A stretch of 64,000 nt of DNA from Pseudomonas sp. H3(2019) (lineage in GTDB: Bacteria > Pseudomonadota > Gammaproteobacteria > Pseudomonadales > Pseudomonadaceae). Each line of letters begins with the position of its first letter. Position 1 is the first letter of the stretch. Both the position numbers and the translations under genes were made by a program. The stretch is taken from assembly GCF_007713465.1 (NCBI RefSeq), contig NZ_VMSG01000015.1, positions 37,933 through 101,932 of the forward strand. Reading direction: 5' to 3'. The notes beneath the pieces are model-generated. The model saw only the letters and a list, made by a program, of their open reading frames with translations. It searched no databases and had not been told where the DNA came from. Positions 23,535-32,265 of the stretch are shown in pieces.

Positions 23535-24539
23535 CTACTGGAACAGCGACTCGCTCGACAGGCCATTCTTCTCAAGGATTTCACGCAGGCGTTTCAGACC
23601 TTCAACCTGAATCTGTCTGACCCGCTCACGGGTCAGGCCAATCTCCAGGCCTACGTCTTCCAGCGTACTGCTCTCGTGGCCGCGCAGGCCGAAGCGGCGG
23701 ATCACCACTTCGCGCTGTTTGTCCGTCAGCTCCGAGAGCCACTGATCGATGCTCTGCGACAGGTCATCATCCTGAAGCAGCTCACAAGGATCAGTAGGGC
23801 GGTCATCGGTAAGGGTGTCCAGCAGGGTTTTATCCGAATCCGGACCCAGCGAGACGTCGACCGAAGAAACCCGCTCGTTCAAGCCCAGCATGCGCTTGAC
23901 CTCTCCTACCGGTTTTTCCAGCAGGTTGGCGATTTCTTCGGGTGAGGGTTCATGATCGAGCTTTTGTGTCAGCTCCCGTGCCGCCCGAAGATAGACGTTG
24001 AGCTCTTTGACCACATGAATCGGCAGCCGGATGGTCCGGGTCTGATTCATGATTGCACGCTCGATGGTCTGACGGATCCACCAGGTAGCGTAGGTCGAAA
24101 AGCGGAAGCCGCGCTCCGGATCGAACTTCTCCACCGCCCGGATCAGGCCGAGGTTGCCCTCTTCGATCAGGTCGAGCAGCGACAATCCACGATTGACGTA
24201 GCGTCGGGCGATTTTCACCACCAGTCGCAGGTTGCTTTCAATCATGCGTTTGCGCCCAGCCGGATCGCCACTTTGCGACAGGCGCGCAAAATGAACTTCT
24301 TCTTCCGGTGACAACAAGGGGGAAAAGCCGATTTCGTTGAGGTACAGCTGAGTAGCATCGAGTGCTCGGGTGTAGTCGATGTACTTATGCTGCTTGAGTG
24401 TTGCGGAGTGTCTGGATTTGGAGCGAACTGAAGGCGTAGCTGATCCTTCATTCGACATCTCATCCGATGCGACGTCGGTCTCCATCAGGAGAACCTCATC
24501 GTCGATGTCAAACTCCGGCACTTCTTTACTGAGAGCCAT
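23535..24539 (-). CDS. rpoS: Stationary-phase sigma factor RpoS
   Basis: The product is 334 residues, starting MALSKEVPEFDIDDEVLLME. Region 1.2 begins DATQLYLNEIGFSPLLSPEE, and region 2 has NLRLVVKIARRYVNRGLSLL and FSTYATWWIRQTIERAI. The region 4 helix-turn-helix is TLEDVGLEIGLTRERVRQIQ. RpoS directs RNA polymerase to general stress and stationary-phase promoters. Its main promoter in Pseudomonas lies inside nlpD upstream. A perfect 10-bp inverted repeat stands in the leader (24605-24635). Confidence 0.98.
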   Translation of the reverse strand: MALSKEVPEFDIDDEVLLMETDVASDEMSNEGSATPSVRSKSRHSATLKQHKYIDYTRALDATQLYLNEIGFSPLLSPEEEVHFARLSQSGDPAGRKRMIESNLRLVVKIARRYVNRGLSLLDLIEEGNLGLIRAVEKFDPERGFRFSTYATWWIRQTIERAIMNQTRTIRLPIHVVKELNVYLRAARELTQKLDHEPSPEEIANLLEKPVGEVKRMLGLNERVSSVDVSLGPDSDKTLLDTLTDDRPTDPCELLQDDDLSQSIDQWLSELTDKQREVVIRRFGLRGHESSTLEDVGLEIGLTRERVRQIQVEGLKRLREILEKNGLSSESLFQ

Positions 24540-24604
24540 TGTTATAGTCCTTTGGTGAGTTCGACCTCAAGCTCAAGCGACGCCTTTATCCTTGGCAACG
24601 CTGG

Positions 24605-24635
24605 AGCCTGTTCCCTCTACGTGACGGAACAGGCT
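24605..24635 (-). promoter_or_regulatory. Perfect hairpin in the nlpD-rpoS gap
   Basis: AGCCTGTTCC and GGAACAGGCT flank an 11-base loop, 10 bases past the nlpD stop and about 66 bases before the rpoS start. There is no T-tract on the minus strand. It may fold in the rpoS mRNA leader or act as an imperfect terminator of nlpD. Confidence 0.5.
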
Positions 24636-24644
24636 GGTAACAAA

Positions 24645-25502
24645 TCAACGACGTGGCAGGAATTGCAGCGGATCTACAGGTTTACCTTGTCGGCGAATCT
24701 CAAAATGCAGTTTCACCCGGTCTGTACCCGTGGACCCCATTTCGGCAATTGTCTGTCCGACTTTGACCTGCTGCCCCTCCCGAACCAACAGCCTGCGGTT
24801 GTGACCGTAGGCACTGACGTAGGTATCGCTGTGTTTGATGATGACCAATTCGCCGTAGCCCCGCAAGCCACTCCCGGCATAAACCACAGTCCCATCAGAC
24901 GCAGCTAAAACAGGCTGTCCCAAATCCCCGGCGATATCAATTCCTTTATTCAAACTACCGTTTGAAGAGAATTTCCCAATCAAAATGCCGTTGGATGGCC
25001 ATCCCCAGCCTGTCGGCGCAGGCCCTGCGGGAGGTAGTGGCGCAGGCGCTGTCTTGTTTGCGACGGACGGTGCAGCCGTCTCTTTGGCCGGGCTCGCACC
25101 CGATGCCGGACGCCGGGTAACGGTAAATTTGCTCGAAGAAGAAGCGGTTGTTCCAGACGGGGTCACCACCTCTGTCGGCGTTGAACCGGAACGCCCATCG
25201 AAGCGAATCGTCTGACCTGGATGGATTGTGTAAGGCGTAGGAATGTCGTTGCGTGCCGCCAGGGCCTTGTAGTCCCAGCCGTAGCGAAAGGCGATCGAGA
25301 ACAGGGTATCGCCGCGACGGACCACGTATTGGCCGGTGGTTACTGCGGGGCGTTGGGCCGCCGCGTTATTACGATCGACCACTCGCACATCGCTTGAACG
25401 CGTGCTGGAGCAACCGACCAACAAGGAACTCAAGACAAGGCCAGTCACCAGGCGCTGAAAGCTTGTTGTACCGATACGCTGCGCAATGACTGTGAGACTC
25501 AC
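24645..25502 (-). CDS. nlpD: Lipoprotein NlpD, activator of septal amidase
   Basis: The product is 285 residues from a GTG at 25500-25502, which has GGGAG six bases upstream; the ATG at 25565 has no such site. The signal sequence ends with the lipobox LLVGC. A LysM domain (YVVRRGDTLFSIAFRYGWDY) binds peptidoglycan. The C-terminal M23 domain (TYVSAYGHNRRLLVREGQQV) lacks the zinc-binding set, as is usual for NlpD, which activates AmiC rather than cutting. It precedes rpoS, whose promoter it usually contains. Confidence 0.95.
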   Translation of the reverse strand: MSLTVIAQRIGTTSFQRLVTGLVLSSLLVGCSSTRSSDVRVVDRNNAAAQRPAVTTGQYVVRRGDTLFSIAFRYGWDYKALAARNDIPTPYTIHPGQTIRFDGRSGSTPTEVVTPSGTTASSSSKFTVTRRPASGASPAKETAAPSVANKTAPAPLPPAGPAPTGWGWPSNGILIGKFSSNGSLNKGIDIAGDLGQPVLAASDGTVVYAGSGLRGYGELVIIKHSDTYVSAYGHNRRLLVREGQQVKVGQTIAEMGSTGTDRVKLHFEIRRQGKPVDPLQFLPRR

Positions 25503-25713
25503 CCGCCGCTCCCTTTGTGGTGGTTGAAGATAAAAATCGCCGTATTCAGGCATGAAATGTCGCAAGTATAACTGGCCGTTCGGGCTTTACCGTCGGCAAA
25601 ACAATATCGACACGCACACACGTTTGCTGATCGCTGTTCAATCGCGTTTAACCGATCAATGCCGCTGTAAGACCAAGGTAATCAAATGGAATTCAGCGTC
25701 TTTAAATAAATGC

Positions 25714-26391
25714 TTAAGCCAGTGGCCCATGGAGCAATGGCACAAAGCGCACCGCCCCCAAAACACGTCTGGAAAAGCCTTGTTCTTCACGGATGATCAA
25801 CATCAATTGCTGAACCTCCCCTGAACCAACCGGAATCACCAGCCGCCCACCCGGCGCTAATTGATCGAGCAACGCCTGAGGTACATCGGTCGCCACCGCA
25901 GTGACGATAATGCCGTTGTACGGTGCCAGCGCTGGCCAGCCTTCCCAACCGTCGCCCCAGCGAAATACCACGTTGCGCGTGTTCAACTCGACCAGGCGCT
26001 CCTTGGCACGATCCTGCAGGACCTTGATGCGCTCGACGGAAAACACCCGCTCGACCAATTGCGACAACACCGCCGTCTGGTAACCGGACCCGGTGCCGAT
26101 CTCCAGCACTTTATCCAGAGGACCGGCCTCCAGCAGCAGTTCGCTCATGCGAGCCACCATATAAGGCTGAGAAATGGTCTGGTTATGGCCAATCGGCAAT
26201 GCCGTGTCTTCGTAGGCACGGTGCGCCAGGGCTTCATCGACAAACAGATGACGCGGTGTACGCCGAATGACCTCCAACACCTGGGCGTTGGACAGACCTT
26301 CCTCATACAGCCGCTGGATCAGCCGTTCGCGCGTGCGCTGGGAGGTCATCCCGATACCACGGCGCAGGATATCGTCTTGTTCACGAGCCAT
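25714..26391 (-). CDS. pcm: Protein-L-isoaspartate O-methyltransferase
   Basis: The product is 225 residues, starting MAREQDDILRRGIGMTSQRT. It contains ALPIGHNQTISQPYMVARMS and the SAM-binding motif VLEIGTGSGYQTAVL. It repairs isoaspartyl residues in aged proteins. The ATG at 26391 overlaps the surE stop (TGATG) and has GGAGGGG upstream; an internal Met at 26349 would give the more common 211-residue length but lacks a ribosome site. It lies between surE and nlpD, as in most gammaproteobacteria. Confidence 0.97.
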   Translation of the reverse strand: MAREQDDILRRGIGMTSQRTRERLIQRLYEEGLSNAQVLEVIRRTPRHLFVDEALAHRAYEDTALPIGHNQTISQPYMVARMSELLLEAGPLDKVLEIGTGSGYQTAVLSQLVERVFSVERIKVLQDRAKERLVELNTRNVVFRWGDGWEGWPALAPYNGIIVTAVATDVPQALLDQLAPGGRLVIPVGSGEVQQLMLIIREEQGFSRRVLGAVRFVPLLHGPLA

Positions 26392-27140
26392 CAGCGCAGC
26401 CCCTCCAGCCAGCCATCAAGACTTTCAAAGGCGTCATTGAAGGTGCGATCGAGTTGCAGCGGTGTGATCGAGACATAACCCTGCATCACCGCATGGAAAT
26501 CCGTGCCCGGCCCACCATCTTCCGCATCACCGGCCGCGGCAATCCAGTAGCCGGATTTACCACGCGGATCGACCACTTGAATCGGCGCGGCGGCGCGGGC
26601 ACGGTGACCCAGGCGAGTCAGCTGGATACCTCGAATGTGTTCCAGAGGCAGATTCGGAATGTTCACGTTCAGCACCGTGCGCGGTGGCAAATCAAGGTCG
26701 GCATAAGCCTCCACCAGCTTGCGCGCAAAGTAGGCCGCCGTCGGCAGGTTTTCCACTTGCCGCGATACCAGCGAAAAGGCAAACGACGGCAGCGTGAGGA
26801 AACGCCCTTCGAGCGCCGCCGCAACCGTGCCGGAATACAGCACATCGTCGCCCAGGTTGGCCCCCAGGTTAATCCCGGAAACCACCATATCCGGCTCACG
26901 CTCCAGCAAACCGTTGAGGCCCAGGTGCACGCAATCGGTCGGCGTACCATTAAGGCTGATAAAGCCATTGGCCAGGGTTAGCGGGTGCAACGGACGGTCG
27001 AGCGTCAACGAACTGCTGGCGCCGCTTTTGTCCTGGTCAGGCGCGATAACCACGCACTCGGTGTAATCCGCCAGCGCAGCATGAAGCGCGGCGAGACCGG
27101 GTGCTGTTACCCCATCGTCGTTAGAAATCAGAATACGCAT
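26391..27140 (-). CDS. surE: 5'/3'-nucleotidase SurE
   Basis: The product is 249 residues, starting MRILISNDDGVTAPGLAALH. The metal-binding Asp8-Asp9 pair and SGINLGANLGDDVLYSGTVA match the survival protein SurE, which dephosphorylates nucleoside monophosphates in the stationary phase. The start overlaps the end of truD (27128-27140) and the stop overlaps pcm. Confidence 0.98.
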   Translation of the reverse strand: MRILISNDDGVTAPGLAALHAALADYTECVVIAPDQDKSGASSSLTLDRPLHPLTLANGFISLNGTPTDCVHLGLNGLLEREPDMVVSGINLGANLGDDVLYSGTVAAALEGRFLTLPSFAFSLVSRQVENLPTAAYFARKLVEAYADLDLPPRTVLNVNIPNLPLEHIRGIQLTRLGHRARAAAPIQVVDPRGKSGYWIAAAGDAEDGGPGTDFHAVMQGYVSITPLQLDRTFNDAFESLDGWLEGLR

Positions 27141-28186
27141 GAGCTATCCGTCTGCCCCACCGGCACCAGATCGACGAGTTCACGCACCAATACGGTGGCG
27201 AAGCATCCGGCCGGAAGGACGAATTCCAGTTGCAGAATGTCCAGCGAGGGATAATGCCACGTCAACCCGCCAATGGGCAGCCGCAGGATGCGACGTTCAT
27301 GGCTCATTCCAGCGTTTATCAACCAATCGCGCAGATCCGCTTCGCCTGCCGCGACCTGTTGCTCCAGTTCATGAGTCGCACCGGTCGCGGGTGACTCGCC
27401 CTCGCCCCACTGCGGCCCGGTCGGGTGCAGGTCGAGGATCGCCAGGCGCGGGTCGCTGCATTCGGCCTCACCTGCCGGGAAGAAGCTGCGGCTGTCGGTG
27501 AAGGCCAGCAGATCACCCACCTGGGCGCGCTGCCAACTGCCGTCGGCAACTCGCGCCGCCAACACCTGATTGAACAGGAAGCTGCGTGCGGCAGAGAGCA
27601 GGCGTGAACGCACGTTGCGCTGCTCCGGCAAGGCTTTACGTGCCGCCCAGTCACGTGCATCCACCACGTTGCCGCCGTTGTGGCCGAAACGCTGCGCGCC
27701 GAAGTAGTTGGGAATGCCTTGTTTGGCGATCAGTTGCAGACGCGCGTCAATCGCGTCCTTGTCGCCAGCAAACTGGGTCAAGCGCAAGGTAAAGCCATTG
27801 GCCGAATGCGCACCGCGCTGCAACTTGCGTTTATGCCGTGCGGTCTTGAGGATTTTCAGTGTGTCGTTTTCTGCCGCGGACAAGTCAGGATCGGCCTTGC
27901 CCGGCAATTGCACGCTGAACCACTGGCGGGTCAGTGCCTGGCGATCTTTCAAGCCGGCATAACTGACGGTGCGCAACGGCACGCCGGCAGCCTTGGCAAT
28001 CCGCCGGGCCGCCTCTTCAGTGTTCAGGCCGCGTTTTTCCACCCAGATCCACAGGTGTTCGCCTTCACCGGTCAGCGGAATGTCGAGAACTTCATCGACC
28101 TGGAAATCTTCCGCGATGGCTTTCAGTACAGCGCTACCAAGGGGTTCACCGTAGGCACGCGGGCCAAGCAGTTGCAGTTCATTCAT
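27128..28186 (-). CDS. truD: tRNA pseudouridine(13) synthase TruD
   Basis: The product is 352 residues, starting MNELQLLGPRAYGEPLGSAV. The catalytic Asp81 is in YAGLKDRQALTRQWFSV, and NYFGAQRFGHNGGNV follows. It converts U13 of tRNA-Glu. It overlaps ispF upstream by four bases and surE downstream by thirteen. Confidence 0.97.
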   Translation of the reverse strand: MNELQLLGPRAYGEPLGSAVLKAIAEDFQVDEVLDIPLTGEGEHLWIWVEKRGLNTEEAARRIAKAAGVPLRTVSYAGLKDRQALTRQWFSVQLPGKADPDLSAAENDTLKILKTARHKRKLQRGAHSANGFTLRLTQFAGDKDAIDARLQLIAKQGIPNYFGAQRFGHNGGNVVDARDWAARKALPEQRNVRSRLLSAARSFLFNQVLAARVADGSWQRAQVGDLLAFTDSRSFFPAGEAECSDPRLAILDLHPTGPQWGEGESPATGATHELEQQVAAGEADLRDWLINAGMSHERRILRLPIGGLTWHYPSLDILQLEFVLPAGCFATVLVRELVDLVPVGQTDSSCVF

Positions 28187-28656
28187 GCGCGCAGCAACAA
28201 GGCAACGGAGTGCACGGCGATGCCTTCTTCGCGACCGACAAAGCCGAGCTTTTCGGTGGTGGTAGCTTTCACGTTCACTTGATCCAACTCAACTTGAAGA
28301 TCCGCGGCGATCAGCGCACGCATCGATTCGATATGCGGGGCCATTTTCGGCGTTTGGGCAACGATGGTGTTATCGACATTGCCGACCTTCCAGCCCTTGG
28401 CGTGGATCAGTGCGACAACGTGACGCAACAGCACGCGGCTGTCAGCACCTTTGAATTGCGGGTCGGTGTCTGGAAAGTGTTTACCGATATCACCCAGCGC
28501 CGCTGCACCGAGCAAGGCATCGCTCAACGAATGCAGCAAGACGTCGCCGTCGGAATGGGCGAGCAGCCCGAAGCTGTGTGCAATTCGCACACCGCCCAGA
28601 GTGATGAAATCGCCTTCAGCGAAACGGTGCACATCATAGCCGTGGCCAATACGCAT
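28183..28656 (-). CDS. ispF: 2-C-methyl-D-erythritol 2,4-cyclodiphosphate synthase
   Basis: The product is 157 residues, starting MRIGHGYDVHRFAEGDFITL. Asp8 and His10 bind the metal, and the HSDGDVLLHSLSDALLGAAA segment is conserved. It is the fifth step of the MEP isoprenoid route; dxr and ispD of the same pathway are elsewhere in this window. It begins directly after the T-tract of the fghA terminator, so it probably depends on its own promoter or on read-through. Confidence 0.98.
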   Translation of the reverse strand: MRIGHGYDVHRFAEGDFITLGGVRIAHSFGLLAHSDGDVLLHSLSDALLGAAALGDIGKHFPDTDPQFKGADSRVLLRHVVALIHAKGWKVGNVDNTIVAQTPKMAPHIESMRALIAADLQVELDQVNVKATTTEKLGFVGREEGIAVHSVALLLRA

Positions 28657-28686
28657 AAAAAAACGCCCCGATTTAGTCAGGGCGTG
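28657..28686 (-). terminator. Rho-independent terminator of adhC-fghA
   Basis: On the minus strand the ACGCCC and GGGCGT arms, with an extended loop region, end in TTTTTTTATG; the last three bases are the ispF start codon. Confidence 0.8.
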
Positions 28687-28698
28687 ATTCTACCTGCT

Positions 28699-29544
28699 TT
28701 AGGCGCCTAGAGCGTGTGCGTGATGTCGCAAGTGTTCATCAATAAAGCTGGCGATAAAGAAATAGCTGTGGTCGTAGCCCGGTTGCAGACGCAAGGTCAG
28801 CGGATGGCCGGCCAGTTTCGCCGCCTGCTGCAACGCTTCGGGCTTGAGCTGAGTGGTGAGGAAGTCATCCCGATCACCCTGATCCACCAGCAACGGCAGC
28901 TTTTCGTCGGCCTCGCTGATCAGCACGCAGGCATCCCATTCACGCCACTTCGAACGCTCTTCGCCCAGATAGCGCGAAAACGCCTTCTGACCCCACGGGC
29001 AATCCATCGGATTGTTGATAGGCGCGAAGGCCGACACCGACTGATACCGCCCAGGGTTGCGCAAGGCACAGACCAGCGCGCCGTGCCCGCCCATGGAGTG
29101 GCCGCTGACGCCGCGTTTGTCCGAGGCCGGAAAATGCGCTTCGACCAACGCAGGCAATTCCTGCACCACGTAGTCATGCATCCGATAGTGCCTGGCCCAA
29201 GGCTCCTGTGTGGCATTCAGATAGAACCCGGCCCCCAGGCCGAAATCCCATGCGCCATCCGGGTCGCCCGGAACATCGGCACCTCGCGGACTAGTGTCCG
29301 GCGCGACAATGATCAGTCCCAGCTCGGCCGCCATGCGCAAGGCGCCGGCCTTGTGCATGAAGTTTTCGTCGGTGCAGGTCAATCCCGACAACCAGTACAA
29401 CACCGGCAGCTTACCGCCCTGCTCCGCTTGCGGCGGCAGGTACACGGCAAACACCATGTCGCAGCCCAGCACCTCGGAATGATGCTTGTAGCGTTTATGC
29501 CAGCCACCGAAGCTTTTCTGGCATGAGAGATTTTCCAGACTCAT
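28699..29544 (-). CDS. fghA: S-formylglutathione hydrolase
   Basis: The product is 281 residues, starting MSLENLSCQKSFGGWHKRYK. It is an alpha/beta hydrolase with the nucleophile Ser150 in GHSMGGHG, and GYDHSYFFIASFIDEHL carrying the His. It hydrolyses S-formylglutathione to formate and glutathione, the second step of formaldehyde detoxification. It follows adhC by eight bases, forming one operon. Confidence 0.97.
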   Translation of the reverse strand: MSLENLSCQKSFGGWHKRYKHHSEVLGCDMVFAVYLPPQAEQGGKLPVLYWLSGLTCTDENFMHKAGALRMAAELGLIIVAPDTSPRGADVPGDPDGAWDFGLGAGFYLNATQEPWARHYRMHDYVVQELPALVEAHFPASDKRGVSGHSMGGHGALVCALRNPGRYQSVSAFAPINNPMDCPWGQKAFSRYLGEERSKWREWDACVLISEADEKLPLLVDQGDRDDFLTTQLKPEALQQAAKLAGHPLTLRLQPGYDHSYFFIASFIDEHLRHHAHALGA

Positions 29545-29552
29545 GACCGACC

Positions 29553-30665
29553 TCAGAAATGGATGACAGAGCGGATGCTTTTGCCTTCATGCATCAGATC
29601 GAATGCCTTGTTGATGTCTTCCAGACCCATGGTGTGGGTAATGAAAGTGTCCAACGGGATTTCGCCGGTCTGGGCCATTTCCACGTAGCTTGGCAGCTCG
29701 GTGCGACCGCGCACGCCGCCGAATGCCGAACCGCGCCAGACGCGACCGGTCACCAACTGGAACGGACGGGTGGAGATTTCCTGGCCAGCACCGGCAACGC
29801 CGATGATCACCGACTCACCCCAACCCTTGTGGCAGCACTCCAGCGCCGCACGCATCAGTTGCACATTGCCGATGCACTCGAAGGAAAAGTCGACGCCGCC
29901 GTCAGTCATGTCGACGATCACGTCCTGAATCGGACGGTCGAAGTCTTTCGGGTTCACACAATCGGTAGCGCCCAGCTGCTTGGCGATTTCGAACTTGGCC
30001 GGGTTGATGTCGATGGCAATAATTCGCCCGGCCTTGGCTTTGACCGCGCCGATGACCGCTGACAGACCAATGCCGCCCAGGCCGAAAATGGCCACGGTGT
30101 CGCCCGGCTTGACCTTGGCAGTGTTGATGACCGCGCCGATACCGGTGGTGACGCCGCAACCCAACAGGCAGACTTTTTCCAGTGGCGCTTCTTTAGGAAT
30201 CTTCGCGACGGAGATTTCCGGCAACACGGTGTATTCAGAAAAGGTCGACGTGCCCATGTAGTGAAAAATCGGCTGACCTTTGTAGGAGAAACGCGTGGTG
30301 CCGTCTGGCATCAGGCCTTTGCCCTGGGTCGCACGAATAGCCTGGCAGAGATTGGTCTTGCCCGACTTGCAGAATTTGCACTGCCCGCATTCCGGGGTGT
30401 ACAGCGGAATCACGTGATCGCCGACCGCAACCGAGGTCACGCCTTCACCGATAGCCTCGACAATCGCGCCACCTTCGTGGCCGAGGATCGACGGGAAGAT
30501 GCCTTCCGGGTCAGCGCCCGACAGGGTGTAGGCGTCGGTATGGCAAACGCCGGAGGCGACCACACGCAACAGGACTTCACCCGCCTTGGGCATGGCGACA
30601 TCGACTTCAACGATCTCAAGGGGTTTCTTGGCCTCGAAGGCAACGGCGGCGCGCGACTTGATCAT
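29553..30665 (-). CDS. adhC: S-(hydroxymethyl)glutathione dehydrogenase / class III alcohol dehydrogenase
   Basis: The product is 370 residues, starting MIKSRAAVAFEAKKPLEIVE. Catalytic zinc ligands are in SGVCHTDAYTLSG and GHEGGAIVE, the structural zinc set is CGQCKFCKSGKTNLC, and GLGGIGLSAVIGA binds NAD. It oxidises the glutathione-formaldehyde adduct (the gene is also called frmA). The ATG at 30663-30665 has GGAGAGACAGG in front; the longer reading does not. It is divergent from the LysR gene. Confidence 0.97.
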   Translation of the reverse strand: MIKSRAAVAFEAKKPLEIVEVDVAMPKAGEVLLRVVASGVCHTDAYTLSGADPEGIFPSILGHEGGAIVEAIGEGVTSVAVGDHVIPLYTPECGQCKFCKSGKTNLCQAIRATQGKGLMPDGTTRFSYKGQPIFHYMGTSTFSEYTVLPEISVAKIPKEAPLEKVCLLGCGVTTGIGAVINTAKVKPGDTVAIFGLGGIGLSAVIGAVKAKAGRIIAIDINPAKFEIAKQLGATDCVNPKDFDRPIQDVIVDMTDGGVDFSFECIGNVQLMRAALECCHKGWGESVIIGVAGAGQEISTRPFQLVTGRVWRGSAFGGVRGRTELPSYVEMAQTGEIPLDTFITHTMGLEDINKAFDLMHEGKSIRSVIHF

Positions 30666-30771
30666 CCTGTCTCTCCAGCGAATAAAAACGAGACAGCGAG
30701 TGTAAAACACCGCCAGACGATTAATAATCCAGCCGAAAGCAAAACATTATTGCCACACAGGGATAATCCTC

Positions 30772-31668
30772 ATGTCCGAGAACCGCTGGGAAGGCATCGA
30801 TGAGTTCGTCGCCGTCGCCGAATGCAACCAGTTCACGGCTGCCGCCGAACGCCTAGGGGTTTCGTCTTCGCACATCAGTCGACAAATCGTACGTCTTGAA
30901 GAACGCCTGCAAACCCGCCTGCTCTACCGCAGCACCCGTCGGGTGACGCTGACCGAAGCCGGGCAGACTTTCCTGCAACACTGCCAGCGCCTACAAGACG
31001 GTCGCGAAGAAGCCTTGCGCGCCGTCGGCGACCTGACCAGCGAACCCAAAGGCATGCTGCGCATGACCTGTGCAGTGGCGTACGGCGAGCGCTTCATCGT
31101 GCCGCTGGTGACCAGCTTCATGGGGCTTTATCCACAATTGCGGGTCGATATCGAGCTGAGCAACCGCCCGCTCGACCTGGTGCACGAGGGCCTGGACCTG
31201 GCAATCCGGCTCGGCCGCCTGCAAGACTCACGACTGGTGGCCACGCGCCTGGCGCCACGACGCATGTACTTGTGCGCCTCGCCGTCCTACCTGGAACGTT
31301 ATGGCCGACCGCACAGTTTGTCCGAGCTGAGTCGGCACAACTGCCTGATCGGCAGTTCGGACATCTGGCAACTGGAGCAGGACGGTCGAGAGTTTTCCCA
31401 ACGAGTACAGGGCAACTGGCGTTGTAACAGCGGGCAAGCGGTGCTGGACGCGGCGCTACAAGGTGTTGGGTTGTGTCAGTTGCCGGACTATTACGTGCTG
31501 GAGCACCTGAACAGTGGCACGCTGGTGTCGTTGCTGGATGCTCATCAACCACCGAACACCGCCGTGTGGGCGCTGTATCCGCAACAACGGCATCTGTCGC
31601 CGAAGGTGCGCAAGTTGGTGGATTATCTGAAGGAAGGGTTGGCCAAGCGGCCTGAATACCAAGTTTGA
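30772..31668 (+). CDS. LysR-family regulator divergent from adhC-fghA
   Basis: The product is 298 residues, starting MSENRWEGIDEFVAVAECNQ. The N-terminal winged helix-turn-helix (FTAAAERLGVSSSHISRQIV) is followed by the substrate-binding fold (DLAIRLGRLQDSRLVATRLA). The start is 106 bases from adhC on the other strand, the usual layout for a LysR protein that controls its neighbour. Control of the formaldehyde genes is thus likely but not shown. Confidence 0.92.
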   Translation: MSENRWEGIDEFVAVAECNQFTAAAERLGVSSSHISRQIVRLEERLQTRLLYRSTRRVTLTEAGQTFLQHCQRLQDGREEALRAVGDLTSEPKGMLRMTCAVAYGERFIVPLVTSFMGLYPQLRVDIELSNRPLDLVHEGLDLAIRLGRLQDSRLVATRLAPRRMYLCASPSYLERYGRPHSLSELSRHNCLIGSSDIWQLEQDGREFSQRVQGNWRCNSGQAVLDAALQGVGLCQLPDYYVLEHLNSGTLVSLLDAHQPPNTAVWALYPQQRHLSPKVRKLVDYLKEGLAKRPEYQV

Positions 31669-32046
31669 TCAGAAGATCAAAAGATCGCAGCCTGCGGCAG
31701 CTCGAAGATCACCAGCGGCGCCCCAACCACTCAACAGGCCGAGCGTTAGCTCGCCTGCCGCTGTTGATCTTGATCCACCCGCCCCTTCGGGAGGCCGAGT
31801 GGAGGTGTTCATCAGGGGGTGGGCGCGCAGCGCCGTACGGCGCAGCCGGACACATCGAGAGGAGGTCGTCGCGCAGCAGACCGTAGGCGATGCCCCCTGA
31901 TGGACACCGGAGCGAGGGGACGCCGAGCTTAGGCGAGGTGCCGTACGCTTGGGGCGAGCGTTTTTTTGCTTACTTTTTTTAGGCGCTTGTAAAAAAAGTG
32001 AGTCGCCGTCAGGCGAAACCCTAAGCGGCCGTTACCGCAGGAATGG
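31669..32046. other. Non-coding spacer with long inverted repeat
   Basis: No credible gene is seen. The stretch resembles intergenic spacers that recur in P. fluorescens-group genomes. At 31972-31999 ACTTTTTTTA and TAAAAAAAGT are perfect complements around an 8-base loop. A GC-rich part (31790-31920) has several small stems. Frames across it lack ribosome sites and homologues known to me. Confidence 0.5.
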
Positions 32047-32049
32047 ATA

Positions 32050-32260
32050 TGTACACCTGTAAGAGATTGGTCGGCTATCAGGCCGCCATCGCGGGCAAGC
32101 TCGGCTCCCACAGTTTTGATTGGTGTACATCCGCAAGAGATGGGTCGGCTGTCAGGCCGCCTTCGCGAGCAAGCTCGGCTCCTACAGTTTTGATTGATGT
32201 ACATCTGTAAGAGATTGGTCGGCTGTCAGGCCGCCTTCGCAGGCAAGCCAGCTCCCACAC
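32050..32260. repeat. Three tandem REP units
   Basis: Units beginning tgtaca at 32050, 32124 and 32199 have a period of 74-75 bp. Each holds gtaagagattggtcggct (or a close form), caggccgcc and a gcgagcaagctcggctccca-type REP core. They lie between the LysR gene and ispD. Confidence 0.85.
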
Positions 32261-32265
32261 GGGTA

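Noticed and set aside
31118..31552. A 144-codon minus-strand frame opposite the LysR gene
   Set aside because: Low-complexity Pro/Arg/Ala product typical of an antisense shadow; the LysR protein is clearly the real gene.
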